A stretch of DNA of 61,250 nt from Planctomycetota bacterium (GTDB lineage Bacteria; Planctomycetota; JAJSAM01; JAJVHW01). The position numbers and the translations under genes are program-made. Positions 17,100-24,228 of the stretch are shown piece by piece (position 1 is the stretch's first letter; the number at the start of each line of letters is the position of its first letter). The notes under the pieces were generated by a model. That model did no database searches. It was not told the DNA's origin and saw nothing but the letters and a program-made list of their open reading frames with translations. The stretch spans positions 1 through 61,250 of the forward strand of contig JAJFFG010000080.1 in assembly GCA_021776825.1 (NCBI GenBank), written 5' to 3'.

Positions 17100-17603
17100 A
17101 TGGCCAAGACCAAGCCAGTTCCACGACCGCGGTTCGTCGCCATCCGGCAGACGAAGCTTGCGATCGACTGCAGAGATCACATCTACCGCTGCAAGGCGCG
17201 CCCGTTCGGGCGGAAGTGTCGGGCTTGGTGGACGCGGCTCGTTGCGTGGTATGTCCGGTCTCGTGCCCTCCGATACGAGGAGGTGCTCCGCATCGCGGAG
17301 ACGCTCGGGAGCGACCTGGACGCGAACGGCATCGAGCTCAGTCTGGCCAATCAGGTCGACGACGAGGTCGTGCGGCGCGAGTTCTCGAAGCGTCTGACGG
17401 CAGCGGCGCGCGCGAAGGGCGGCAGGACCATCGACGGTGCGGCGTACCGGCGCGAGCTCTGGATCGCGAGGTTCCGGGCGATCCGGCATCAGCAACTGCT
17501 CGACGGTCGGTGCCCGAACTGCTGCGGTGAGTTGCCGTGCGAACCGTGCGGATACCCTGAGGTCGAGATCGACGGCCGCGGCGGTCTGAGGGCGAAGCGG
17601 TGA
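17100..17603 (+). CDS. Hypothetical protein with C-terminal Cys cluster
   Basis: 167 residues, strongly basic N-terminal third (RKCRAWWTRLVAWYVRSRAL), helical middle, and a cysteine cluster near residue 140 (CPNCCGELPCEPCGYPE) with zinc-ribbon-like spacing. GAGCC stands just before ATG 17100. A nucleic-acid-binding protein is possible. Nothing in its neighbours fixes the role. The 189-base gap before it has a short GC hairpin (GGCGGGTCCCGCC near 17053) but no other supported signal. Confidence 0.5.
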   Translation: MAKTKPVPRPRFVAIRQTKLAIDCRDHIYRCKARPFGRKCRAWWTRLVAWYVRSRALRYEEVLRIAETLGSDLDANGIELSLANQVDDEVVRREFSKRLTAAARAKGGRTIDGAAYRRELWIARFRAIRHQQLLDGRCPNCCGELPCEPCGYPEVEIDGRGGLRAKR

Positions 17604-17638
17604 GGGACTAGCCGACGAACACGCACAAGACGTTGCGC

Positions 17639-18211
17639 CTAGGCAGGAATCAGCGCTTTCATCGAGAGAAGCGCCGACAGGACGCGACCGACCAGGAGGT
17701 TCACCACCGCGCTGATCAGATTCTTCAAGAACAGCAGAACGGTCAGGACTCGAGCCCAGAACGACGGATTCTGCTGGCTGAGTTGCTGTTCGAGCTTCTC
17801 CGTCTTGCTGCGCAGCGCCGCGCCGCGCACGCGAATCTCGTCGATCTGCGCTACGCAGTCATTCAGGCGGTTCTCGGCCCGGGACAGGTCGCGCTTGTGC
17901 GACCCTTTTCGAAACACGTAGGAGAGACCCAGAAGAAGGATGTCGTGCGGGAGCACTCCCACGCGTTGTCCCCGTAGGTCATCGACGGCGACTTGCAACT
18001 GCTCTACCCGTTGACGCATCTGCCCCTCAGCGACCTCAAGCCGTTCGGTCTCGCGTTCGAGTTTCTCCACGGCCGAGATGAGAGCCGTTCGCTTGCGGCG
18101 ATTTAGGTAGTTGATCACCTTCCCCACGAGTTCATCGATCACGCCTATCGTGTCAGCGACCTCGATGATGGAGTGCTGCAGGGGTGCGTAGGCTGCGAGT
18201 TCCTTGCCCAT
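17639..18211 (-). CDS. Coiled-coil protein with C-terminal membrane helix
   Basis: 190 residues. A long coiled coil spans roughly 40-80 (KLERETERLEVAEGQMRQRV) and resumes near 110-150 (ENRLNDCVAQIDEIRVRGAA). A short hydrophobic stretch near residues 86-95 (DILLLGLSYVF) and a stronger C-terminal one (RVLTVLLFLKNLISAVVNLL) suggest membrane attachment. ATG 18211 follows an AGGTAAGAGAC-type leader. It is the only long gene on this strand between 15.5 and 20.4 kb. Function is unknown. Confidence 0.55.
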   Translation of the reverse strand: MGKELAAYAPLQHSIIEVADTIGVIDELVGKVINYLNRRKRTALISAVEKLERETERLEVAEGQMRQRVEQLQVAVDDLRGQRVGVLPHDILLLGLSYVFRKGSHKRDLSRAENRLNDCVAQIDEIRVRGAALRSKTEKLEQQLSQQNPSFWARVLTVLLFLKNLISAVVNLLVGRVLSALLSMKALIPA

Positions 18212-18428
18212 CGTCTCTTACCTCCCGCGTCGCCGTGCGCCCCAGCTCCCTGGGGAGTGGAGACCGTGACTCAACAGCGTATGGGGCTTGGGCTGGGCCG
18301 GCAACGGGGAACAGCGGTGGCCTCTCGCGAGAACGACGCTTGCGCGTGCGACAAGCGGCGTGCGGCGCCAGCGCGCTTGCAGTGGCGCTACACCGAAGGC
18401 GCCGGCGCTGAACACGTACGATGAGCGG

Positions 18429-18806
18429 ATGGACGCCGACCGAGTCCCGCCGCCGAGGAAGCCAAGACGTGGCCACGTACTGTTCACGACGCTGGCAGTC
18501 GCGCTGGCCGCGGCGGTCGTCGTCCTGCCGGGTCAGCCCGCGTACCGGCTGATCACGAACGGGAAGTGGCGGTCGGCGGTCCTGGACCGCCGCAGCGGTG
18601 TCCAATGGGCGATGTTCGACGACGGGCGTCCGCCGGTCGAGTACGCGCGCTACATGCAGGAGAGTGCCAGGTACGTGGCCGAGTACTACGGGTTCGACGT
18701 CGGCGCGCGGCCACCCCCACCCGACGCGACGTGGGAGTTCATCCGCAACCGCGGCTCCTCCAGCGACTGGCGCGACCCATACGGCGTTCTCGATCCAGCT
18801 CGGTGA
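18429..18806 (+). CDS. Small membrane protein, first of four-gene cluster
   Basis: 125 residues: Arg/Pro-rich start (PPPRKPRRGH), one membrane helix (VLFTTLAVALAAAVVVLP) and an extracytoplasmic domain rich in Trp, Tyr and Arg. Its stop overlaps the next start (GTGA). It resembles the next three proteins in layout (basic PRR segment, one helix, short outer domain), but the outer domain is longer and different, so it may be a diverged member or a partner. Confidence 0.5.
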   Translation: MDADRVPPPRKPRRGHVLFTTLAVALAAAVVVLPGQPAYRLITNGKWRSAVLDRRSGVQWAMFDDGRPPVEYARYMQESARYVAEYYGFDVGARPPPPDATWEFIRNRGSSSDWRDPYGVLDPAR

Positions 18807-19048
18807 CCCCCCGTCGCCCCGCCCGCTGGTCCTGGAGCATGCTCGGGGGAGTCGTGCGCGGCGTGCTGCTCGTGTGGGTCGTCGCTCTCGTGGCCTGGCC
18901 GTCGCACCACCCGCCTCGGATCACCATGAAGATGGGCGGCGTCGTGGTGTCGCCGAACCTGATCTACGTCCCGGCCGAGTTCGACTGGCGCTGGGACGTC
19001 TGTGAGGTTCGGGGCGACTCGATGATCGAGTGGCGTGGGCGGCGATGA
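18803..19048 (+). CDS. Small membrane protein, paralogue 2
   Basis: 81 residues from GTG 18803, overlapping the previous stop. It begins TPRRPARWSWSMLGG, has one helix ending in ALVAWPSHHPP, and a short outer part with FDWRWDVCEVRG. The same layout (RRP-x-RWSW, helix, AWP-x-H, then RWD) recurs in the next gene. Its stop overlaps the following ATG (ATGA). Strong GC and the overlap chain support expression. Function is unknown. Confidence 0.5.
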   Translation: MTPRRPARWSWSMLGGVVRGVLLVWVVALVAWPSHHPPRITMKMGGVVVSPNLIYVPAEFDWRWDVCEVRGDSMIEWRGRR

Positions 19049-19386
19049 GATCCACCGCCCCCCGTCGCCCCCGTCGCTGGAGCTGGGCCGTTCTCCGGAG
19101 CGTCGCCCTCGGCCTCGGGTTCGTCGCGTTGGCGGCGATGGTGGCGTGGCCGGAGCGGCATGCGCGAGTCTTCTTGCCCTCTGTCTTCGACTACAGGCCC
19201 GCGAGACCGCCGGCGAGCTACGGAAGCGGGCACGAGATAGACGTCCGCTGGGACTACGTGCTTGAGTCGGCGACGGTCCGGCTCGTCGGGCTCGACGCTC
19301 CGCGGACCTTCTTCGAGTCCAATCGTCGGCGCGTGCACTACCGGGCCGCGTCCTTCTCCGTCATCCTCGGAGACCTCCTCGAGTGA
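19045..19386 (+). CDS. Small membrane protein, paralogue 3
   Basis: 113 residues. It starts RSTAPRRPRRWSWAVLR, has one helix ending AAMVAWPERHAR, then an outer domain with IDVRWDYVLESATVRL and a C-terminus SFSVILGDLLE. It is the clearest paralogue of its two neighbours, sharing the RRP-x-RW-x-W start, the WPE/H boundary and the SFSVILG ending with the next protein. It overlaps the genes on both sides by four bases. Confidence 0.52.
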   Translation: MRSTAPRRPRRWSWAVLRSVALGLGFVALAAMVAWPERHARVFLPSVFDYRPARPPASYGSGHEIDVRWDYVLESATVRLVGLDAPRTFFESNRRRVHYRAASFSVILGDLLE

Positions 19387-19682
19387 CGCCTCCACCGCGC
19401 CGGCCGAGGTGGATCTCCTGGGCTGTCGTCCGCGCCGTGGGCATCGGCGTGATCGGTGTCGGGCTGCTCGCGATGACGTCGTGGCCGGAACACGTCTGTG
19501 GGCACTCGTGCGAGCCGCAACCCATCCGCGCCGGTCACGGCCGACTCGAGTTTCAGGGCCGCAGCTACTGCATGGACTACTGCATGGCGTGTGGCGTGGG
19601 CTCGATGCATGAGGCTGGCAGCATCCAGGCGCCGAGCCGCGACTCGTCGTTCAGCGTCATCCTCGGCCGCTTCGCCGAGTAG
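19383..19682 (+). CDS. Small membrane protein, paralogue 4
   Basis: 99 residues from GTG 19383. The same plan: TPPPRRPRWISWAVVRAV, one helix ending in AMTSWPEHVCGH, then an outer part with six cysteines (CGHSC, YCMDYCMACG) and the ending SFSVILGRFAE. The cysteine cluster is absent from its sisters and could bind metal or form disulphides. It closes the four-gene overlap chain that starts at 18429. Confidence 0.52.
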   Translation: MTPPPRRPRWISWAVVRAVGIGVIGVGLLAMTSWPEHVCGHSCEPQPIRAGHGRLEFQGRSYCMDYCMACGVGSMHEAGSIQAPSRDSSFSVILGRFAE

Positions 19683-19901
19683 CTCGACGCCATCGGCCGA
19701 GAGAGGTCCGAACGAAACGCAAAAACGACGCAGGTTTCCGACGAGGGACCCTCCCCCTCACGCGCGCGAGCCCGATCCGACCGGGCAGGAGGCGGGCGCG
19801 CGCGGCCGTGCCTCGCCGGAGGATGCCGCCGGGGATCTCGCGCCTCGTCTCACGTAGCTGCGGGAGGTCAACGCCGCCGCTCGATGCTAGAAGTGGCATC
19901 C

Positions 19902-20234
19902 ATGGGCTGGTTGCTCTGGCTGTGCTGCGCGGCTCTCTCGTTCTACGGGATCGAGACGTTGCGCGCGGCGTGGCGGCGGAAGTACCTCGGCTACGCCGTC
20001 GCCGGAGCCCTGCCGCTCACGGCCGCGGTGCTCGCCGTGAACCACGCGTCATGGTGGTGCGTCCTCGCCGGGATCGTCGTGGTGCTCGCGCAGCCGCTCG
20101 TCCTGCCGATGATCTTCGGCGACCCGCCAGACACGCCCGGGCCGTTGCGGTTCACGGACGACGAGACTGGCGCGGGGTACCGAGTCATAGAGGACCCAGA
20201 GACCGGCGAGACGCGCCGCGAGTACGAGACCTGA
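19902..20234 (+). CDS. Small polytopic membrane protein
   Basis: 110 residues: three hydrophobic segments (WLLWLCCAALSFYGI, YAVAGALPLTAAVLAV, WWCVLAGIVVVLAQPLVLP) and an acidic tail of about 40 residues. The ATG at 19884 is in frame and would add six residues; neither start has a good ribosome site. It is the last gene of the element before attR. Function is unknown. Confidence 0.5.
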   Translation: MGWLLWLCCAALSFYGIETLRAAWRRKYLGYAVAGALPLTAAVLAVNHASWWCVLAGIVVVLAQPLVLPMIFGDPPDTPGPLRFTDDETGAGYRVIEDPETGETRREYET

Positions 20235-20288
20235 GTGAGCGTGCTCGGGGCGGGGATCTGCCCGGTATCGTTCAGCGCCGCGGGAACC

Positions 20289-20309
20289 GGGCACCTTATC
20301 GGGCACCTT
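20289..20309 (+). repeat. Right arm-type site: GGGCACCTT doublet
   Basis: Identical to 4543-4563 and in the same orientation, about 110 bases inside attR. See the left site for the argument that these bind the integrase N-terminal domain. Confidence 0.65.
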
Positions 20310-20419
20310 ATTCCGGGGATACCGGGGGATCCCGGGGTACTTCGGCGGCCGACGCGACCGAAGCGAGAGAGGGCTCCGCGAGGGTCTTCACGCTCGATTT
20401 CGAGGCTAGAAACCGGCCT

Positions 20420-20475
20420 GCGCTGCTGGAGGCGGCACCCGGATTCGAACCGGGGATCACGGATTTGCAATCCGT
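20420..20475 (+). repeat. attR: tRNA-Cys 3' half
   Basis: Right copy of the 56-bp direct repeat, lying within the intact tRNA-Cys gene, so integration preserved the tRNA. Confidence 0.9.
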
Positions 20476-20500
20476 TGCCTTACCACTTGGCCATGCCGCC
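20427..20500 (-). tRNA. tRNA-Cys (GCA)
   Basis: 74 nucleotides including an encoded CCA. The acceptor stem GGCGGCA pairs with TGCCGCC, the anticodon loop is in GGATTGCAAATCC (GCA), the T arm is CCCGGTTCGAATCCGGG, and the discriminator is U, as in nearly all cysteine tRNAs. It is the integration site of the element, which occupies the side of its 3' end. Confidence 0.95.
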
Positions 20501-20689
20501 TCAGCGCGAACCGCGCGCGAGGCGCGGGGCCGTGGAGGCTCGGAGACGGGCTCCGGCGGTCCCCCACGGTGCGAGCCCGAAGTATCGGTCGCGACCGGAG
20601 GGGGTCAAGGATCGCGCGCCGGGCGGCCCTCGATTCCTGGCGTCGCGGCCGCTGGTCCGTACTCTCTCCGCCTTCGACGGGAGGCAGAT

Positions 20690-20788
20690 ATGGCGAAGCG
20701 CAGGCGGATCGGAAAGATGGGTTGGCGTAGCAAGAAGGCCAATCACGGGCGCAAGCCCTGCCGCGGCAAGGACAAGAAGCTCCGCTAG
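20690..20788 (+). CDS. Small basic protein (32 aa), possibly ribosomal
   Basis: 32 residues of which about half are Arg or Lys: MAKRRRIGKMGWRSKKANHG and a tail RKPCRGKDKKLR. GGGAGG sits five to six bases before ATG 20690. Size and charge resemble the tiny ribosome-associated proteins (THX or bS22/COX24-type) of other phyla, but there is no clear match in detail. A 23-bp terminator hairpin follows within 16 bases, marking it as a distinct transcript. It is the first host gene to the right of the element. Confidence 0.6.
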   Translation: MAKRRRIGKMGWRSKKANHGRKPCRGKDKKLR

Positions 20789-20803
20789 GTCGCCGCGTCC
20801 AAG

Positions 20804-20853
20804 ACGCAAAGACGCCGCGCTGACAGAGACCTGTCGGCGCGGCGTCTTTGCGT
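20804..20853. terminator. 23-bp bidirectional terminator hairpin
   Basis: The arms 20804-20826 and 20831-20853 are complementary over 23 bp (one G-U), loop AGAC. Outer pairs are A-rich on the left and T-rich on the right (GCAAAG with CTTTGC), so it could end transcription from both convergent genes. Confidence 0.85.
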
Positions 20854-20901
20854 TGGTTCAGCTCCTGAGCGAGGCAGCGGAGAGCGGGCCAGCGTGGCTC
20901 G

Positions 20902-21843
20902 CTACCGCTTGCGCTGGAAGATCTTCGACTGATAGCGCTCGGCGGCGACGCCGAGGCCGCGGAGGACGCCGATGACGGGCGCCACCTGCTCCAGCGGTGT
21001 GAAGCGGTGGATGTTCATGATCACCGGGGACGTACCGACGTCGCTCGGGTCGGCGTCGGGGTGGTCGCCCTTCCACGCATACCAAGCCTGAGCGAGGTCG
21101 GAGGGATCGGTCCCGATTTCGACGCCGTTGACCGTCGTCGGCTTGCCGTCCTTCATCGCGATGACGAAGTGATCGCCCTCCGGCAGCCCCGCATCGGGTG
21201 GCGCAATCGAAAGCGTGAGCGTCAGCAGCTCGGTCGGCTTCGCCTTGGTGCAGACGCCGAGGAAGCACTGCTTCACGGCAGCGCCATACGCCGTGTCGAG
21301 GGTCTTGGAGACCTCCTGCCAGAGCGTCTCCTGATCGGGGACGATCACGAGCGGCGAGCCGTACATCACGTCGAGCTTCTTCTTCAGCTTGCGCTGGGAG
21401 TCGACCTCGTTCCGCGTCTTCGACGTCACCCAGAACGGGATGCCTTCGATGTCCAACTGCAGGTGGACGAAGCGCCCGAGGTCTTCGCGCTTGCCGTTGT
21501 CGGCTTGGCAGAGGCGGACGTCGTCAACGACCAGGATCTCGATCGGCTTCGGCTCGAGATCGGGCTGCGCGACGGGATCGGGAGCGGCCTCGGGCGTCGG
21601 GTCGGTGCCCGCTCCTGCCTCGGGCGCCAGGTCGACGGCAGCCGGATCGACGGCCGACGGATCCGGGACGCCGGCGACGTTCAGATCGACGTCCGTCGGC
21701 ATCGAACGCACGAGCTCGAACTCGACGCGGCCGCGATTCCCCGTGGACGGAAGATCGCGCACTGTGGCGGGGGCTATTCCGGCACTGATGTACGCCGCCC
21801 CGCACGAGGCGAGACCACCGAGGATGACGAGCATGCGGTTCAT
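20902..21843 (-). CDS. Envelope protein with N-terminal anchor, possibly ExbD-like
   Basis: 313 residues from ATG 21843. An N-terminal hydrophobic segment (MLVILGGLASCGAAYISAGI) is followed by a Pro/Asp/Glu-rich linker (about 60-95) and a soluble domain. The end, PVIMNIHRFTPLEQVAPVIG then LRGLGVAAERY, is reminiscent of the strand-helix-strand of ExbD/TolR periplasmic domains, but I see no accompanying ExbB/TolQ. QCFLGVC contains a possible disulphide pair. The open frame runs 30 codons further upstream, without support. Confidence 0.5.
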   Translation of the reverse strand: MNRMLVILGGLASCGAAYISAGIAPATVRDLPSTGNRGRVEFELVRSMPTDVDLNVAGVPDPSAVDPAAVDLAPEAGAGTDPTPEAAPDPVAQPDLEPKPIEILVVDDVRLCQADNGKREDLGRFVHLQLDIEGIPFWVTSKTRNEVDSQRKLKKKLDVMYGSPLVIVPDQETLWQEVSKTLDTAYGAAVKQCFLGVCTKAKPTELLTLTLSIAPPDAGLPEGDHFVIAMKDGKPTTVNGVEIGTDPSDLAQAWYAWKGDHPDADPSDVGTSPVIMNIHRFTPLEQVAPVIGVLRGLGVAAERYQSKIFQRKR

Positions 21844-21948
21844 GGTTCGGGCTCCGGATCGAGGCCACATGGGCCAAGCGGCTGAAGGTAGCGGGGCCTC
21901 GGCGACGGTGGAACGGAGATCCCGCGGCGACACGGCACGTCGCGCCGC

Positions 21949-23223
21949 TCAGAGGGGCAACACGTCCCGCCGCGCGAGGAGCCCCCATCCGACAAGGAGC
22001 AGGACGACGAGCCCCGGCAGAGCAGCGCGGGCCGCGACCGGGACGCGAGCCAGAGAGACCGCCTGTCCGTCCGCGAGATCGCTGCTCCGATCGAACGCGT
22101 CGAGCGGCGGCAGGAGGTCGAGCACGTGCAAGGCGCCCCTCGCGAGGCCGACTTGGATCGGCGAGAGCTCGACCTGACCTGCGTGATCGTGTCCAGCGTG
22201 GTCGTGACCCTCGTGACCGACGGCGGCCGCGGCCTGGGTCTCGGCGGTCCGAACGACGAACGTTGCGGCGTCACGGACGATGTCCTGACCGGCGAGCGCG
22301 GCCACGAGGAACAGCGCCAGCCCGAGCGCCGTCGGAGCGCCGAAGCGGACGGACCCCACTCCGGCGCCCGCCGCTACGAGGAACAGCAACGGGACGAGAC
22401 ACAACGCGGCCTTCAGCGCCGACGAGACGAAGAGTTCGCGTTTGGTGGCCACCTGGATCGAGCCGGGCGCGAGCGCCAGTCCCCAGGACCCGCTCGGCCG
22501 ATGGATCGTCAGGTGGACCAGCTCGCCGGATTCCAGGTCGTCGGCCGGGAGGCGGGCGATGAACGGACGCCCGGGCGTGAACTGGACCGTGGTCGCCGTC
22601 CGCGAGGACTCGCGCGGACGCCCGAGCGCAATCCGGCACTCCGACGTGCGTTCGAATGTGCCGCCCTCGTAGATCGGCTTCGGATCGAGACGGGCGACGA
22701 TCTCGCCGGATGCGATCGACAGATCCGGCACGGCGAACACGACGCGGTGTGTCGCGGAGTCGAGAGTCAGCTGCGCGGCGTCGTCGGCCTGACCGATCGG
22801 CGCGAAGCGCCACGACGGCGCCCGAGCCCCACCGCCAAGCCCGCCGGCCTCGAGCCCGAGCACGGCTGCACCGAGGGCGCCAACGAGGATCAGCGACGCA
22901 AACAGGCCGTACCCGAGGGTCCCCCCCACCACGACCGCCAAGCGGCGCGTCGGTGTGGCCAGGACACCGTCGGCCACGCCACTGCGCACGTCGGCGGGAA
23001 ATCCCAATGCGGTCGGCACCGCAGCAGCGAGCACTCCGAGCGCGGCGACGAGCAGCAGCGCGGAACGGTCGGCGATCGCCGCGCGAGCCGCGTCGCTCCC
23101 GCCGGGTGCCCAGAGCGCCGCCCCGAGCCCCAACACGAACCCCGCAGGAACGAGCAGGCCAAGCCGTGCCGACCGACTCTCGTGCAATCGAAGCCGCGCC
23201 AGGGCCAGGATGCGGTCGATCAC
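21949..23223 (-). CDS. ABC transporter permease with His-rich loop
   Basis: 424 residues. Membrane segments lie near 20-40, 55-75, 95-125, 275-315 and 395-415. A soluble extracytoplasmic domain of about 130 residues lies between the early and late helices. FPADVRSGVADGVLATPTRR is typical of ABC-2 permeases. Residues about 336-349 form a His/Asp-rich tract (GHEGHDHAGHDHAG) facing the outside, suggesting metal binding. GTG 23223 overlaps the stop of the ATPase gene (GTGA), so the two form one exporter. The cargo is not evident. Confidence 0.75.
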   Translation of the reverse strand: MIDRILALARLRLHESRSARLGLLVPAGFVLGLGAALWAPGGSDAARAAIADRSALLLVAALGVLAAAVPTALGFPADVRSGVADGVLATPTRRLAVVVGGTLGYGLFASLILVGALGAAVLGLEAGGLGGGARAPSWRFAPIGQADDAAQLTLDSATHRVVFAVPDLSIASGEIVARLDPKPIYEGGTFERTSECRIALGRPRESSRTATTVQFTPGRPFIARLPADDLESGELVHLTIHRPSGSWGLALAPGSIQVATKRELFVSSALKAALCLVPLLFLVAAGAGVGSVRFGAPTALGLALFLVAALAGQDIVRDAATFVVRTAETQAAAAVGHEGHDHAGHDHAGQVELSPIQVGLARGALHVLDLLPPLDAFDRSSDLADGQAVSLARVPVAARAALPGLVVLLLVGWGLLARRDVLPL

Positions 23224-24113
23224 GGGCTACCCGTCCCTCTCACCGCGTCGCCCTCGTCGGTCGCGTCGTCCATCGCACGATACGTCTCGAGGAAGAGCTC
23301 CTCGATCGTCGCGCGCGCCGGACCCGCGCTCTCCAGTTCGCCACCGGCACCGCGAACGGCCTCCGCCACGATCGCGTCGATCTCGGGGCCGCCGCGGATA
23401 CGAATGTCCCGGAGACCCTCTCGACGCAGCAGATCGTCGAGACGCCCGCTGCGCACGACGCGCCCGGCGGCGAGCAGCGCGGCCCGCTCGGCGATCCCGG
23501 AGATGTCACCCAGCAGATGCGACGTGACGACGAGCGTCCCGCCCTTCTCGACGTGCTCGCGAAAGAGCGCGAGGACTCCCTCGCGGACCAGCGGGTCCAT
23601 GCCGGCCGTGGGCTCATCGAGGACGAGGAGCTGCGGAGCACCGATCAGGGCGACGGCCAGGGCCAACCGCCGTCGCATCCCGTGGGACAGCTCGTGCACG
23701 CGACGCTTCGCGGCGTCCAAGAGATCGACACGCTCCAGCAGCCCTCCGATGCGCTCCGTGCGTTCGGCTCGGGGGACGCCCTGGAGGCGTGCATGGAGCG
23801 TCAGGGTCTCGGAGCACGAGAGGAAGCCCTGGAGCGAGCTCCGCTCGGGCAGGAACCCCACGTGGCGGCGGGCAGCGGCGTCGGTCGGCGAACGACCGAA
23901 GAGCTGGACCTCGCCGGACGTCGGCCGCAGGAGCCCGAGCAACAGGCGTAGCGTCGTGGTCTTTCCCGAGCCGTTGGGTCCCAAGAGGGCGAAGCTGTCG
24001 CCGCGAGCGACCTCGAGATCGATACCGCGCAGCGCAGGGAAGCGCCGTCGGCCCCAGAAGTCGCGATAGGTCTTCGCGAGCTCGCGACACACGATCACCG
24101 GCGCGTCCGACAA
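23220..24113 (-). CDS. ABC transporter ATP-binding protein
   Basis: 297 residues. Walker A is LLGPNGSGKTTTLRLLLGLL, the signature is LSHGMRRRLALAVALIG, and Walker B with catalytic Glu is QLLVLDEPTAGMDP, then the switch His in VVTSHLL. The order and spacing are those of ABC-2 exporter ATPases. I take TTG 24113 as the start since GGAAGGAGGG stands just before it; frames upstream run through antisense of the sulfotransferase. It is coupled to the permease downstream. Confidence 0.88.
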   Translation of the reverse strand: MSDAPVIVCRELAKTYRDFWGRRRFPALRGIDLEVARGDSFALLGPNGSGKTTTLRLLLGLLRPTSGEVQLFGRSPTDAAARRHVGFLPERSSLQGFLSCSETLTLHARLQGVPRAERTERIGGLLERVDLLDAAKRRVHELSHGMRRRLALAVALIGAPQLLVLDEPTAGMDPLVREGVLALFREHVEKGGTLVVTSHLLGDISGIAERAALLAAGRVVRSGRLDDLLRREGLRDIRIRGGPEIDAIVAEAVRGAGGELESAGPARATIEELFLETYRAMDDATDEGDAVRGTGSP

Positions 24114-24228
24114 GGGCCCTCCTTCCCCTCGTGGGGAGGGCGGATTGTCCACGGGCGGGCCGCCGCTCGCCACCTCGCACGCGGCGTTTCCCGAGCCGAC
24201 GCGCCACGACCTCGCTACTCTCGCGCCC

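Larger units (their letters stand above)
4462..20475. mobile_element. Integrative element in tRNA-Cys (about 16 kb)
   Basis: Bounded by a perfect 56-bp direct repeat derived from the 3' half of tRNA-Cys, with a tyrosine recombinase at the left end and the intact tRNA at the right end. This is the classic geometry of integration into a tRNA 3' end. A leftward operon supplies excisionase-like HTH proteins and a primase-helicase. A rightward part holds accessory genes, including a zinc-ribbon/nuclease protein, a proteasome-like protein, a Panacea gene and a run of small membrane genes. I saw no terminase, capsid, tail, relaxase or type IV secretion genes. That suggests a satellite-like or mobilisable element that depends on another vehicle. 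An IS3 remnant inside it shows later decay. Confidence 0.88.

Noticed and set aside
22126..24069. 647-codon frame on the plus strand
   Set aside because: Antisense shadow of the ABC permease and ATPase, both of which have clear family motifs.
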